64,000 nt of DNA, from assembly GCA_911728455.2 (NCBI GenBank), contig OU452219.1:12552397-12616396 (forward strand). The letters are read 5' to 3'. The position numbers and the translations under genes are program-made. The notes beneath the pieces were generated by a model, which saw only the letters and a program-made list of their open reading frames with translations, ran no database searches and was not told the DNA's origin. Shown here piece after piece: positions 33,201 to 48,200 of this stretch. Positions within the stretch are counted from its first letter, which is position 1; every line of letters begins with the position of its first letter. Origin of the DNA: Marthasterias glacialis (lineage: Eukaryota; Echinodermata; Asteroidea; Forcipulatida; Asteriidae).

Positions 33201-36200
33201 AAGCCAATCGAGGTGTGGGCTACTTTTTGAAGGGATTGAAACCTGCCCCAATGCGCAGAAACAAGACACAGCAAGATATAAACGCAAGTCTCTTCACAGC
33301 ACAGCTAAGAACAGGAACAGGGAGGGGTAAATGAATCCGTTACGAGACAAACATATTTGCCTCTTCCCCTATTTCAAGTAATTATAGTTAAGCGTCTTGC
33401 TCAAGGATGCAAGTGTCACGACCGAGACTCGAACCCACATCCTGATGACTTAGCCACCAGAACTTGAGTTCGATGCCCTAAACCGCTCGGCAACGACATG
33501 CTCTGAATGAGGAATCTTCATGACGACCTGACATCTGCATGATGTAAAAAGCGGTCCTCATGATATGCTCTTCTTCTGCGAACACAAAGGCCCCTTTTCG
33601 AAACCATGGCTTCGGCTTAGGCTCCGGCTTGGGATTCATCAGTCACTTTGAAAACGTACACTTTCAGCATGGGACTTCAAACGAGCATGCGCCGCTTCCG
33701 TAGCCTAAATGGCTCAACACTGGTGTCAATTTCACAGACTTGCTCATCAGAGTAACTACTAAGCAAATTGCGATTGTATTGGTAACCTCGTCCTGCTTAA
33801 CAAAACTTTTCTGTGCTAAACACATTTAAGCAGCTTAAGGTAATGGTCTCTTTGTTTGAAATATTCAATCCACTCAGAGACAGTTTACTTCTTACCACTA
33901 ACTTAGTGTAGTGACTATGATACTATAAATTATTAAAGTTTGCAAACATTAAGATGTAGGCTCTTTGGTATGTTTGATTCTAAAGGATCACCAACTCAAG
34001 GCCAAGGAGCTTGTCTCTGTTGCCTTAGTCTTCCAATCGTCGGCTCAGAGCAGAAAGGACTTATACCCCATTGTGCATGTATGTATTATAAGACCTTTCT
34101 GCTCTGAGCGGACTGGGTCTTTCTAGGTCCAGTAAGTCCTTACTGCTCTGAGCGGACTGGGTCTTTCTAGGTCCAGTAAGTCCTTACTGCTCTGAGCGGA
34201 CTGGGTCTTTCTAGGTCCAGTAAGTCCTTACTGCTCTGAGCGGACTGGGTCTTTCTAGGTCCAGTAAGTCCTTACTGCTCTGAGCCGACGCAATGCTAAT
34301 ATAAAAGAAACCTTACTAAAGTGGTTTGATAGGGCAGCACAATGTTTAGATTGACCATTTCCTTGTGTCACTTGTTATCAACTCTGCCTGTGCTGAAACC
34401 TGAATGGCGTACTCATTTCACGTAATCGTTGAACCTACATAGTGCAAACACACCGAAAAACGTGTGACTATGAATGCTACTCAATGAGATGAGACAAGTC
34501 ATTGATGGGCCTCACAAAACACTGTACATGTACGCCCAGCAGCATTCCCGTCATAAAGTAGGTCAGACTCTGCTTGCCAACTGATTCATAGAGGCCTGTA
34601 ATTTAGACATGTCATATTTCTTAAAGGGTCTATGCCCTTGGATCAACAGTAAAACGTTTCAAATGGGTAGCATGTTTTGTTTGTGTAACATAGATGTTTA
34701 ATGCTATAAAGTTATTCTTCAAATAGACCTAACAATCGGTATGAACCAGATCTGTAAGCAAAAAATAATTATCAGGATCATTGGAGTGTCCTGGCTGAGC
34801 GGTCTAGTCCGCAGAACTTAAGTTCTGTAGTTTAAGGAATGTGGGTTCAAATCCCGGCCTGGCCAGTCACGTCACTTGTGTCCTTGAGCAAGACTTTACC
34901 ACAATTGCTTTGTCTTTCGGATGGGACGCTAAGACGTAGGTCCCGTTTACTAGGATGGGTAATGCACGTAAAAGAACCCAGAACACTTACCAAGAAAGAG
35001 TAGGGGTTTACCCCTGAGTTTCTGATTCAGATAGTAAACATTCTTATCTACAGGTTTTCTCAGGCTTCTGAGCTACAGTGATTAAGTTCACTTTTGAGGC
35101 ATCCTTGGTTTCATCACCAGAAATTAATAATAATAATAATAATAATAAAACAGATATCACTTGGTACTTCTATAATTATAAAGATTGTCGAAACATTTTG
35201 CTAAATATAGTTTGTTTATTTAAACCTACAGTTCCTGTAGTACACACTAGCTTGGAAAGTTAGCAGTAGCACACCCACTCAAACTTCCTGATATAGTCAA
35301 TGCTTGAGGTGAAAGTGTTTTATCAGGAACGGAAAGGTCTAAGTGGCATGTATGACACTGTAGACTGATTCTTGTTTGTGATGTTGAAACCACCTTGCCT
35401 GTTTCTGGTAAAGGCCGACAGTGAATGTAAAGAATGAGCCACTCCAGAGGAATTCCACAGACAGACGCAGAGTTTGGAAGATGTTTATCTCATTTACACC
35501 CTGTCTGATTGGGTTTAAATGCTGTCTGTGCTGGGGAAGTCTAGCAGACATGTTGGATTCTTTCGGCTTGTGGTTTTTTTCTTAATATGTCTAATTTTCT
35601 TGTCCGAGGGTAACTCTACATGATAGATTGAGATGTGTTATTTTGTCACCTCATGGCATTTACAATGCCTTGTCTTGATTCATTCATACAGGTCGTCAAT
35701 GCAGATGTTTGCACACAAGCGGCCTTATTGCAAGAAGGTAATCTATACACACAAACTTTCTTCCCCCCATTCCACCCCCCCCCCTCCCCCCAAAAAAAAA
35801 AAATAAGATAAAAAATTAACCCTACTAGTTTTATATATAGAGATATTATATGTAACTAAATAATAATAAAATAAAAAATTAATCAAAGAAATAAAAACAA
35901 ATTGTTAAGACACATTTTAAAAAAATCAATGAAATTAAATAAATAAATGAAAAAAAGTAAAAGGTGTTCCAAAGCTTAAAATAAGCAAAGCAATACTTAA
36001 TCAAAAAAGTCAATGTCACATGTAGTTGTATCTACCATTTCTCAGTGGCTCATCTGTAACATCACTACATCCCATAAGCTCGTTTTGTTAGAGAATGGTA
36101 TGGTAACTACTTATATGCTGAAATATCACTCTAACCAATTTGTTTTTCACTCCCGATGAAGTAGTTGTTGCTTTGAAAGCATATGTTCATTTTTGTAAGT

Positions 36201-39200
36201 AGTCAGTTTAAAGTGCCACCACTACCATTAGCCTTTTTGAGATATGGTGGACACTGTAGGGGTGTACTTTTTGGTTTGGGTGTACACAGACAAATTTACC
36301 CAAACCTAATAGTGTCATAGTGTTGTGTCCACCATATCTCAAAAAGGCTTATTTATTGTTTTATCTGTCACTCTAACACAAATAATAGAGATAGCCGTGT
36401 TAGTCAAACAGATGAAATATACAAACTTAATGATAGCACTTAAAGACTGATATTAAAAAACTGCATGAGCTTTCGTAGCAACAACCACTTCATCAGATGC
36501 AACTACTTCATCTAACACAAGTATTTGTTTCCATTAGAAAGTTGTGACTAATTTCACTATTGTGACTTTCTCCCTATCACTAATTCTTCAGCTGATGTCG
36601 TCGTCATGCACAATGTATTTGAATTCTTTGCTCCCTCGGAGACACAGATCAGGTGAGGTTATCCTTTCTAACATAAGCTTATGACCCCGTGCACTGATGT
36701 CACATGCAGCTACTGTTTCCCCCCGTGGTCTGCCATTTTGGGAGTCAACTTGCATGTAAGGACTTGGTACGCATCTAACTGCAGGCCCACTGCCTTAAAA
36801 GCACACTGCACTGTAACATACAGGGTTACTGATTCCCATTCAATTTAATTCAATTCAACTCAACATTTATTTTCCAAATTGCAAAATGTATAATAGATAA
36901 CAATACAGAGGGCCATTATGGCAAACATTTAAATAAAGCAACAGTAATAATCAAGGGTAAAGTGACACAAATGAAACAGAGGCAATTAAGGAAGCATTTT
37001 CAGAAGACAATGGGTCTTGTTTTGAAATGCCTGTAAATAACACAATGAACAAAATGAAACTTACTCTAGTCACATAGAGACGGACTGGAAAACAGAGACA
37101 GGACAGACGAAACAAACACAACAAACAAAACAAATAACAAGCTCAACTGGGATAAATTAAGAACTGAAATGGTATGCAGAAACTGTCACAAGAGTAGCGA
37201 TGTAAGAGACGGAGCTACCTTAGATAATTAGAGACAAGATTTTTTTTATAGGAGTTCTTAAATAATAGTGAAACCAAGACCAAGTTCGATCTAGAACCAT
37301 AGTTAACCATAATTTGACTAACTCTGATCGGACTCATGCTTGTCAAGGAGGTTGGTCACATCGCCGGTTACCAATAGCCGTTTCATAAGCATAGTGTAGA
37401 GGAGACCAGTTATCAGAAAAGTGATAACATTGATTTCGCCGTTTTCTCATGGTCGCGTTGACGTGACATGACTAGAGTTGTTCGCACTTCAACTTCAGTG
37501 TGCATGCACTACATACATCACGAACCAACCACTAGTTAACCATTGGTCCTTGATCGAACTTGCTCCAATATTTATTCTGTGATGACGTCAGGTGAATTGG
37601 GTCAATTTATTTCTGCCTTTCATTCAGACAGTGTGAAAGACAGTTTAATCTTTTTAATATGTATATAGTTGAAATATAGCTTTGGTGATTTTGCAGCTGG
37701 GAACTTATTATTATGTAAGTTATATATATACCTTTAATTATACTTTAACGTGTCATGTAAGGATATTTTGAATATCCACTTATCAGTTAACACCTACATC
37801 TGATTTATGTAGGATAAACTAACCATAAGTAGTGGAATATAGGCCTGATACTTTACAGAGGCAATTGCCTCAGTTGCCCCTGGTCCTTGCCTGGGTGCCC
37901 TTAAAATGTTCCAATAGAAATTTACAATTTCTTCATAGAGGCGCCCTTTATCAAGAAGAATAATGCCTTGGTGCCCTTGCCCTTTCAAAAACGGAGCAAT
38001 CAGGCCTGGGAATATATTCCTGTTGATACTAAATATCCACTTCAATTACAGCTCGCAGACAATATTGGAAATAGTCAATGAGTAGTATCCATACTTTATG
38101 TGACCCATTATATATGTGACACCGGTGTTGGGGGTCAAACAAATCGAGGACGAGGAATACAACTTTTATGTTGCAATCATGGCTTGACAGTTTTATTCTG
38201 AAAAACGGAGAGAAACCAGGTTTAAGTGAAGACGTTCTTCTCCGATGGCTTACAGAATGTAGAGTGAGGGATTTGGGAGTGGCCCGGTGAGGGCGCGAGC
38301 AACACAGGTTTAATTTAAATGACAAAGAGTTACGGCGGATGGATATAAAATGCACAAATAAAGGAATAATTTAAATGAAAAGGGGGGTCTATTTTATAAC
38401 CGTCACATAAACAAGAAACAACAAACCTGTGAAACTATTAGCTCAGTCAATCATCAGAGTCACAAGATAATAGTGAAAACTCCCATTATCTTCACTGTTT
38501 TCAAAACATCGGACTTTGGTCTCACAAGATCAAAACTAATTGTTTCACACTTTTCTCAAAAACTGTAGCATTTCAAACTGAGTATTTAAAGAAGAATGTG
38601 TCACCATGCCCATCTTTATACCATATAAGTCATTAGTAAATCTGTGACCATTTATATTTGTTTAATCTTACCAATGTTTGCGCACACCCTCTTGAGACCC
38701 AAGTGTACGTCTGATTTATGTTGGATAATCTAACCCTAAGTAATTGAACATATCCCTGTGATACTGAAAATCTTTTTAACAGATTTGGGAAAGTTTGGCA
38801 AATTACCAGAGGTCATTAGCTTCTCCCATTTTGGCAAGCGTGAATAAAACAACATCCCGCCCAAATACCCATTGGGGCACGAAGGTTATGCATTCCCAGA
38901 CCCCCCCCCCCTCCACCGAAAAGAAAAAAAAAACAAGCTGCCTACTGATAAACTAATCTCATTCAAAGAGTACCAGGCTGTACCATGCCACAGGAACTAC
39001 CCTATTCATACATTTTTAGTCCTCTCACCAAAATGTCATCCTCTGTTTTGGGGTTTTATTTTTCAACACTAAGAACCTCCTTTAATCTATCAGAATCCAT
39101 CAGCAGATGGTTGGATAAAATGTTTTGTTTTTACCCTCTCATTGATGTGTGCATAAGCACGGTCTACTCGATACTTTCCGAGTCCTGCAGAAAAGAATTT

Positions 39201-42200
39201 TTCTGGTCTACTCGAGTGGGATTAGAACCCATGATCCCTGCATTTTATAGCAGATGTCTAGAGTGTGCCCGGTGATACGAGGCCAGTTCGAATCCTGTAA
39301 CTAGCAATGTGTACGGTGAACAATTTATTTGAAGGCGAAAAAAGGTGTTTTATTTAAACGCTGGAATTTTGTGCCATGATCATTGTTGTTTCATGGTAGG
39401 AGGAAGTAGACTTTGAATGAAGACGCTTGTTTTGTACAATCGGATGTGACATGCTAGCATCACATATGCGACACATCACAATGATATACAAGACATATTC
39501 AGTCACTGCTTCATTACAAATGATTCGTCATCGAAACTGTCTTAACTCACCAGCCGAACCGTCCCACCCCCTCCATCCCCCCCAAAAAGAGCATTAGGCA
39601 TAATATTAAAGTGATGTACATGCATTCAATGTCTAGTCTGAAAGAAATGTTAATAATACAGCATGTTGAGCGCTAAGCCTCATCGAAATCCAGCTGTGTG
39701 GCACCTAAATGTAGCCCAAGACCAAAATGTAGCCCCGTATCATGCTCCTAAATGTAGCCCAAGATTTAAATGTAGCCCTTATCATGTACTTAGATGTAGC
39801 CCTCGACCAAAGTTAGCCCATATCATGTTCTTAAATGTAGCCAAGATCTAAATATAGCCACTTATGTTCTGAAATGTAGCCCAAGAGCTAAATGTAGCTC
39901 CACATCATGTTCTTAAATGTAGCCTTGGCCTAAGTGTAACCCAAACCCTGTACTTAAATTTTAACCCAGGAAACATTTGTGTACAGGGGTGCAAGCTGTA
40001 TTCAGGTCCTGTGCTACATTTAGATGTCACACATCAAGCCGTAACAGAAGAAGATAAGAGAATGCTATTTGAACTGTCAAGTTGTTACTCAAGAAGCTCT
40101 CATTTTATTTTATTTTTTCAAGAAACTCTTGTCTAAGACTACACAACACAAGTTATTCAGTCTGGCTGCTTTTTCCAATTTTCCCTTAATAGCCTATCCA
40201 CTATGACAAGGTTCTGTCCTACATTAAGAATTTTTTTTTATTGTAATGCAAAAATTAAAATCAAGGTTTTGGGACATCAAAAACACAATTTTCATGGAAG
40301 TGTTGGATTACAAAATTGAAACCTGTGGTGTATTTTTCGAACATCAAACAGAACACGCATGTTGGTCATTATCAATGAAAATATATCTTTCTAAATTTTC
40401 AATTTGCTTATCCTCACAATGGAATGTCCATTAGAATTGACCAACCAACATTGTCAGAGATTTAACAACTCCAGAGTTAAGGAAAACTTCAGGGTCCAGG
40501 TTCATCTGATGTTTCAAGAGGGCATCAGAGGATGTCTGAGGAGGTCTGGCTTATGCACAGTATTGAATGCATGTGAGTGCGTTTTCGTAGAAATTAACCA
40601 CAAAGTGAAATCTGGACTATTCCATTTCACAAGGCAAAGCCGAGTGAAATGGAAAAGCCAGATTTCACCGAGTTATTATATTCTGCGATAATGCACGAAC
40701 CTAATGCATTCATTTATATAACTCAAACATAGATCCTTGTCATTTGATTTTTTTTTTTTCACAATAAACACAAAAATAGACACGGTTCGTCGTCCACCCC
40801 ACACTCTGAAAATTCTAATTTAAAAAAACCTTCTAAACAATGTGGACGATTCAATGTAGACCCCAACCTTGTTATACATATGCGCTATATTTTTCGGTAC
40901 TCCACACGCGCTTGATAACCAATTTATCTTCAAGCAAACTTGACGCGCAGCTTAAAATAGCGCAATATGCGGACTAACTGTTGAATGGGAAATACTATTC
41001 CCTAGGGGCGAATATGACTTTTTGATCGCCGATGCAGATTGGAGTAATAGTGAATGTCACATGTTCTACCAGTCAAATGACAGGGATCTGGATGTGAATT
41101 ATAAAATGTTAACTCCGAAATCAGCATTCACATTACAAGTCGTAACTTACTTCAATTTATAACCAATGATATATTCCTTCTCTTCAAGTTTGGTGGAGAG
41201 TCAAGTCTTCATTTCATAATGCACTGCCATGAGGATTGCCGATATTTTTAGCTGTGACTTGCAGGCCATACTGCCATTGACTGAATGATAATTGCTGGGA
41301 AAGTGTTACACCCAAACCACAGGGTTCACCGTGGTCATGGTGGATTTTTGGAGAGTCATTCCCTCACACAGTTAGGACTGCAAGGGATATCAAGCCTGTT
41401 TCTTTTATTTAATTTTTTCAATGGCTTAATGACCTTTTAGCATTACTGCTTTTGTTATTCTTGTTATTATTTAAAGATGTATGATCCATGCGCGAGCCGA
41501 TTTTACATTGAAAATTTAATTCAAATGTTGAATTGCTATTTCTATATGATGACCAAAGTTATTAACTTTCCAATATGATATCGAACGAAAAACAAATCCA
41601 TCAGTAAATAATTACAGAGTAAACAAATTTGAAACTGAATTTTTGTGTGAAGAAACTCTGCCTGCTCAATTTCAGCCGGGTGCCTGCCATACGACACAAA
41701 GATGAAATGCAGACAAAATGGCATTGTAATATAGCTGATTTCTGGGTACCAGCTGCGGGCATTGCCATCGTACACATTTTCTTGTAGGGTGGTCAGCCAG
41801 GATAATCGTTTCATAAACAACATTTTTTTATAATCATCTACAAGGTCAAAACTGGGATTTATTAAATTTATTTGTTACAAAATCAGGCCTTGATCTTCAC
41901 TGAGGCCAATGGCCTCAAGCCCTGTCGAGTTGGCTAGCATGCCATTCAGAAAAATTGCACTGTCACTACCACCTTGGCCAGCATGCCCTTGTACAATTTC
42001 TATGATTCGGCCAGCAAAGGCCTCCCCCCCCCCCCCTTTTTCTTAAGATCGAGGCCTGCAAAATAATACGATTTTTAAAATTTCATTCACTGGAATCAGT
42101 TCATTTTCAAGGTAAAATCGGCTTGAGCATGGAGTGAATATCTTTAATTTTATAACCAACATTTCATCACTCATCAATCAAAACGTCAGAATCCACTTTC

Positions 42201-45200
42201 TAAAGTTTGCCATCGGTTTGCAACTTCGTAGCAACATAATTTTTTGAATGTCATTGAAGTTCAGGAGTAATCATGAGAATTGAACTGAACTTAAATTGAC
42301 CTGCATTTCTGCTGTGAGCTAGAGTGTGACTACTCAAGCATAGGAGTTATAGAAACATCACATACTTTCCACAAATTAACCATTTCCCATGTTTTCCTCC
42401 AACATTTCTAGACTATTTCCTGAGATTTAGAATTTTTTTTTGTTAAACTATGAAATGACATCTGAAGCTTGGCGTATTTCCAGAGAATTGAGTTGCCAAT
42501 CCAGATCAAATTAAATTAAGAATATTATATTTGGAGTGACAAAATATAGTTTGAGATGACCTGCACCTATATTTTTATTATTATCTTGTCTACCCTAAAG
42601 CGAGTGTGATAAGTGTGTACTCAGTGGTTTCCTGAGTCCTGTAGAAAAAATAGGAAAACAATCCACAGACATACTACAAGGGTGGGATTCAAATCCTCAA
42701 CCCCAGCCAATTCTAGAATAAATGGGCTGAGCCCAGTTTCATTGCTCTGCTTCAGCAGAAAATATTGCTTAACAATATGCGTAGCAGAAATGATCAGGAT
42801 ACCAATCACAGATGGTACAGGTGAAATAGTATTTTAGCTGGTAATCTTATTCTGGCAGCTCTATGAAAGTGGGCCCTGGTGGGCATATGGCATTGTATAA
42901 ACATAACATTTTTTGTCAATTACTCTTTACTTACAGAAAAATCACCATTAGGAAATCAAAGGTAGAGGACCTGGGTAAAATTTGATAAAATTGTGTCATT
43001 TTTCAGTGTTTGATGGACATTCCGGTCAACGTGTCCAGTCAGTATTAAAAATAAAACCATTTCACATCAAATTTCAGCTGTTTCTTTTCATGTTTGTATT
43101 GATTTTTGGATTTATAAGAAGTCACTTGTGGGGAACTGTTCTTGTTCAAAGCCTCTTGCAATGAAGTTTCCTGTAAATTCCTAAACAAGAGTGAAAATGA
43201 ACAGATTGTTTGTAATGCCTGATCTTTACATTTCTTTATAAGCTTTTCGTCAAAACGCCGGTGTAACAGTTACAACTGTGTGTTTTTGAATAGTATCAAA
43301 TAAACGTGTGAAGTAGTCACAGTCAAAGGATTTACATCTATTAACAGTTTAAGGAGAGAAAAGTAGATGTGACAGGTAGACCTTGTACTTGAAATTATGT
43401 AAACTCCAGTCAACATGTGCTTCGGGGTTTTTCTTGTAAAGCGTCAAAAGGAAGTTTTTAACTTGAGGAAGCTCAATTGAACTCTTCCTGGTGAAGAGGG
43501 CCCAGGGGATGATTTGCCTCACGGATTGAATTTCCGCCAATCCAACCCCGCCACATGGTCATGTAATAATCCTCTGGTTTTGCTCTGAAATAGTTGGATA
43601 CTAAGTATTGACAAGATTGCAGAGTGAACAATACACTCTGGAGGTTAGTTGCAGTAGTACACATACATTTTGTTTGATTAATTTGTTTGTTTTTTGAAGA
43701 ACCGGTGGTATCTCTACATTCTTGGAACTAACAATACTTGCATTCAGAACCACTGCTGTATTGTTCTACCAGGAAGTCCAAGACACAAGACTTTAAAATT
43801 CAAGACAGAATTCAGACCGAGACATAGAAGTCCAAGACAAAGATTGGACCAATATATGGAGGTTCAAGACAGAGACCAGACTAGGACATGAAAGTCCAAG
43901 ACAGAGATTTGACCAATACACGGAAAAAGGTGAAAAAGGTTGGACCAATACATGAGGGTACAAGACAGAGACTAGACTAGGCCACGGGGAAGTCCAATAC
44001 AAAGATCTGATCAAGACATGGAAGTCCTTGACAAAGATTGGATCAACACATGAGGGTCCAAGACAGAGACCAGACTAAGAAATTGAAGTCAAAGTCAAAG
44101 ATCTGACGAGTACATGGATGTCCCCGACAGAGACAGACTAAGACATTGAAGTCAGGGACAAATATCTGACATGGAGGTCCAAGACAGAGACCAGACCATT
44201 ACATGGAGATCCTAGACAAAGATCTGATCAAGACATGGAGGTCCAAGGCAAAGATCTGATCAAGACAGGAGGTCCAAGGCAAAGATCTGACCAATACATG
44301 GAAGTCCAATACAAAGATCTGATCAAGACATGAAGGTCCAAGACAAAGATCTGACCAGTACATGGAAGTCCAATACAAAGATCTGATCAAGACATGGAAG
44401 TCCAAGACAAAGATCTGACCAATACATGGAAGTCCAATAAAAAGATGTGATCAAAACATTGAAGTCCAATAAAAAGGTCTGATCAAGACATGGAAGTCCA
44501 AGACAAAGATCTGATTAAGACATGGAAGTCCAATACAAAGATCTGATCAAGACATGGAAGTCCAAGACAAAGATCTGATCAAGACATGGAAGTCCAAGAC
44601 AAAGATCTGACCAATACATGGAAGTCCAAGACAAAGATCTGATCAAGACATGGAAGTCCAAGACAAAGGTCTGATCAAGACATGGAAGTCCAATAAAAAG
44701 ATCTGACCAATACATGGAAGTCCAATACAAAGATCTGACCAAGACATGGAGGTCCAAGACAAAGATCTGACCAAGACATGGAAGTCCAAGACAAAGATCT
44801 TATCAATACATGGAAGTCCAATACAAAGATCTGATTAAGACATGGAAGTCCAAGACAAGGGTCTGACCTAGACAGAGATCTGATCAATTCATTGGGGTTC
44901 AAGACAAAGACCAAACTAATAAATTGAAGTATGAGGCTAAGATAAGACAAGGACATAAAAGTCTAAGGCCTTAGACAAGACATAGAAAGTGACAAGCAAC
45001 ACCGTTCAGATCTTATAACTCACAATGTGAAATTTTCATGGAGCTATACACTTCATAAAAGTTGGACAAAGAAAATTAGGCAATGACTTAGTGCTAAGTT
45101 AATCTGATCCCATGGTGTATGGTGTAAAGATACGTAGCATGACACAGTACAGCTTTGAAGGACATGGCATAAATTATATGTTTTTGATGTATGTTAGAAA

Positions 45201-48200
45201 AAAAAGTTGCCGACTTTCAAGCCAACTTATTGATAATGTTTGCCCTGAGGGATTTTAACATCCCATCCAAGTGCTTTAGTTTGTGAGAAAATTTGTGTTT
45301 ATATCAAAAAAGATAAGTAACTGTAAATCTGTTATAAGCTGTTTTGTTTTTTTAATCATTGAATTTATGTTTTCACAAGTACGTGTATTTCTTGAAAATT
45401 TGAGGAGAGAAATTGATGTACATGCAGTAATTCAAATACCACTATTATCATTGGTTTTTAGTCTAGAGTGATTAGTGATCAGAACTTGGACTGTCAATTT
45501 TGTTCAGAGTTGGTTTACTTTAATAGTGAAGGCCGTGTCTGAGTTAGTGGCTGTGGCTACGATTGCAATTAGTTGTCTGAAACATGCATTGAAGTATAGG
45601 AGGCCCATAACAACACCCTTAGCCGCAGCTGTAGCCGTAGCCACTGCTACCAATTTGAAAATGGCCTGATAATACATGTACTCGTTATCTGTTATAAATG
45701 CACTCATTGTTCGAAAATAACATTTAATACAACCAAGTTCGCAGGAAATTCTGCTCAAACTCTGTTCTGTTCTCTTCTCTTAAATTCTGACTAATATCCC
45801 TTTACAGTATATGGAAGTTCCTGAGGGAAACCCTGAAGAAGAAAGGCTGTCTTCTCGTCACGATACCTTCACTGGCAAAATCTTCGGCAACCCTCAAGGT
45901 AATAAACATGCTTTAAACTTCTTAGTCTGAGAGTTACAAGATAGTGAAGACCGTGTGATGCATCTAATGAAAGTTACAGGGTCCTGCCTATGTTGTTCTA
46001 TTGTTACCTTTTTCTGAAGAGTTCTCTGTAGGGTACAACTAGAACAAAGACAAGTGTGGGGTAGCACTGTTCCATTGTGTACAAGATCCCATAAGTAGGC
46101 ATTAAAAGACCCTGTTAGTAGGCGTGTTTAAGCCCACACATTTGTCAACCCCGTAAATCGAGGACCTCTCTTTGTTCTCCCATTGTTTGGACTTGATTTC
46201 TCTTTTAGTGACGTCCCCATTGGTTTTGTACACGGAAGCAAAGCATCAACGTCCTCACTCTGTCAAATCACTCGGATCCCTTTTGTTAAAGTCCTCTGAT
46301 TCAACGGGAAGAAAAGTTACTGTACATCTGTGCTGTGCATGTACAACATTGTGAACACATTGTAGTGGTGTCGATAAGGTTCTTAACAAGTTGTGAGGCT
46401 TGGGTTGTTTCTAATTTCTGGTGATTTTTTTTATTATTATTATTTTTTTTTTAAGTTGAGAAACCATAGATAGTCCAGTGTTTCATGTATGTGAAATAGG
46501 CCTATGTGAATGAGGGAATTTTGATGCTCAGAATTAAACCCAAATTGTGGGGTTATGCCAGGCAAAACAATGATTGTAGTTTCATCTCTTCACCGGTAAT
46601 AAATAATTTCGTGTAACTGTTGTGACTTGTCAATCCAGTGGATTTCCAGCTTAGTCCTGTCCAATGGAATGAAATCTAAACGTGTGAGTATATAAAACTC
46701 ATACAGCCAGCACACACAGGCGGCTATCCTGTCTGCCATGTTAAAGGTCATACTACACAAAGTGGTCATCTTCCCACTGACAATGTTTAACACCATTGAA
46801 CACAGCAACTCCCTGACCCAAATTGACACAGCTGTAGGTGATGGCTTCATTTCCAAAGTTATCTTTGCAAAATCAATTGGCCTACACGCATGCATCTTAC
46901 CTACAGAACCAAATTTGGTACAACTTCTTATAAAGCAGACATCTTTAGTGGAACGACATTGTGGGCTTTTCCTATTGGTTTTCTATGGTCTACTTTTTTT
47001 TCAATCTTCCTTGTTAGAAACATTGTTGGGTTAACTCCACATTGAAAAACTACCAAACAATTACAGTACCTACTTAAAAAAAAAACCACAATGTACTGTA
47101 GGTCTTGTTTGACAAATCTTACAGACAAGTCTTGCTTTGGAAAAGCAGATTACCAGTCAACAATTCATTCATTTTTTTGTTTGACTTGTTCCCCTTTAAG
47201 TTTTTTGACTATCTTAGACGATATTTATTTCTCTAACAGTTTCATGCAGTTAGGCTTATTTGAATACTGAAGGCACAGGCAATAGGAGATAATGAGACGC
47301 GACGTGGCAGCGCACAATAGACATGCTGAGTAACTTTGCATTGTTTATGTCATTCTGCGCAAGAACACTTTACCATGAACAATGGATTTACCAGATTTGC
47401 CACCGAGCTTCTCTGAAAGTCTCCCATTGTATCTCAGCCAAGCCAGTGTTGTAGCTGGCCCCAGACTCTTAGGAGGAAACGGCGTGAAAATGGGCAGAAG
47501 ACCAATATCCTCAGGATGTTATCAAAAGTTCCCTGCACAATACACAGACTGACATCCACATCATAACAAAAGGTCTTATCATATCATACATTGTAGTATA
47601 TCTACCGGGATATGAAGTCATTTCTATTCGTGTAACCTCAATATCTCAAATAAACTTTATAATGGGAACCATTCATTTGCATCCATTAATAAAAAATACA
47701 TCAGAATTCACACAAACCCATCTTGCTGTGAAGCTAAAGAGCTAGATTTGTCAACAGTTTTGTTTGTTACGTTTGAGAGATATAATGATCTTTGCCCGAG
47801 CCGATTTTACCTCTGAAATGAATAGAGTCCAGCAAACCAAATTTAAAAGAAACTGTTAATTTATAACAAATAAAGGCAATAAATCGCATTTTGACCATGT
47901 AGGTCATGTATCCCGGTAGACCATGTCAACCACCCTATGAGAGAAACGTACGGCGACCATGCCCGCAGCTGGTACCCAGAAGTCGGCTATTTTACAATGC
48001 CATTTTGTCTGCAAAATTAAGCAGGCGGCGCGTGGAGTTTTATATATTGTGCTCCACACAAACATTTATCTTTTTAATTAGTCAATGATGGATTTTTTCG
48101 TTCTGTATCTCATTCGAAAGTTAGTAACTTTGGTCATCATATAAAAATTTGGATTCATTTTTCAAGGTAAAATCAGCTTGAGCATGGATCACATATCTTT

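Larger units (their letters stand above)
36653..45807 (+). other. Intron 7 of the methyltransferase-like gene
   Basis: 9.2 kb. Repeats are listed separately; 36840-37800, 38040-39650, 40000-41470 and 42150-43780 are otherwise without recognisable features apart from the MITE at 42729. No missed exon is needed, because exon 7 (phase 2) joins exon 8 in frame. Confidence 0.75.

Noticed and set aside
34783-34870. Functional tRNA-Leu gene
   Set aside because: Box A and B are present but the acceptor stem does not pair and the SINE body follows directly.
38110-38400. Possible LTR of a retrovirus-like element
   Set aside because: No paired copy, no primer-binding site and no gag or pol fragment in the window.
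42982-43164. VFDGHSGQRVQ resembling the DGHGG motif of PP2C phosphatases
   Set aside because: Only the short match; no other phosphatase motif, no splice context, and exon 7 already joins exon 8 in frame without it.
44199-44956. Minus-strand open frames of repeated LDQIFVLDFHVLIRS
   Set aside because: A 32-bp tandem repeat read in three frames; no other coding sign.
45811-45900. Frame YMEVPEGNPEEERLSSRHDT across exon 8
   Set aside because: Its phase does not fit exons 7 and 9; the overlapping frame IWKFLRETLKKKGCLLVTIP does and matches a methyltransferase strand.
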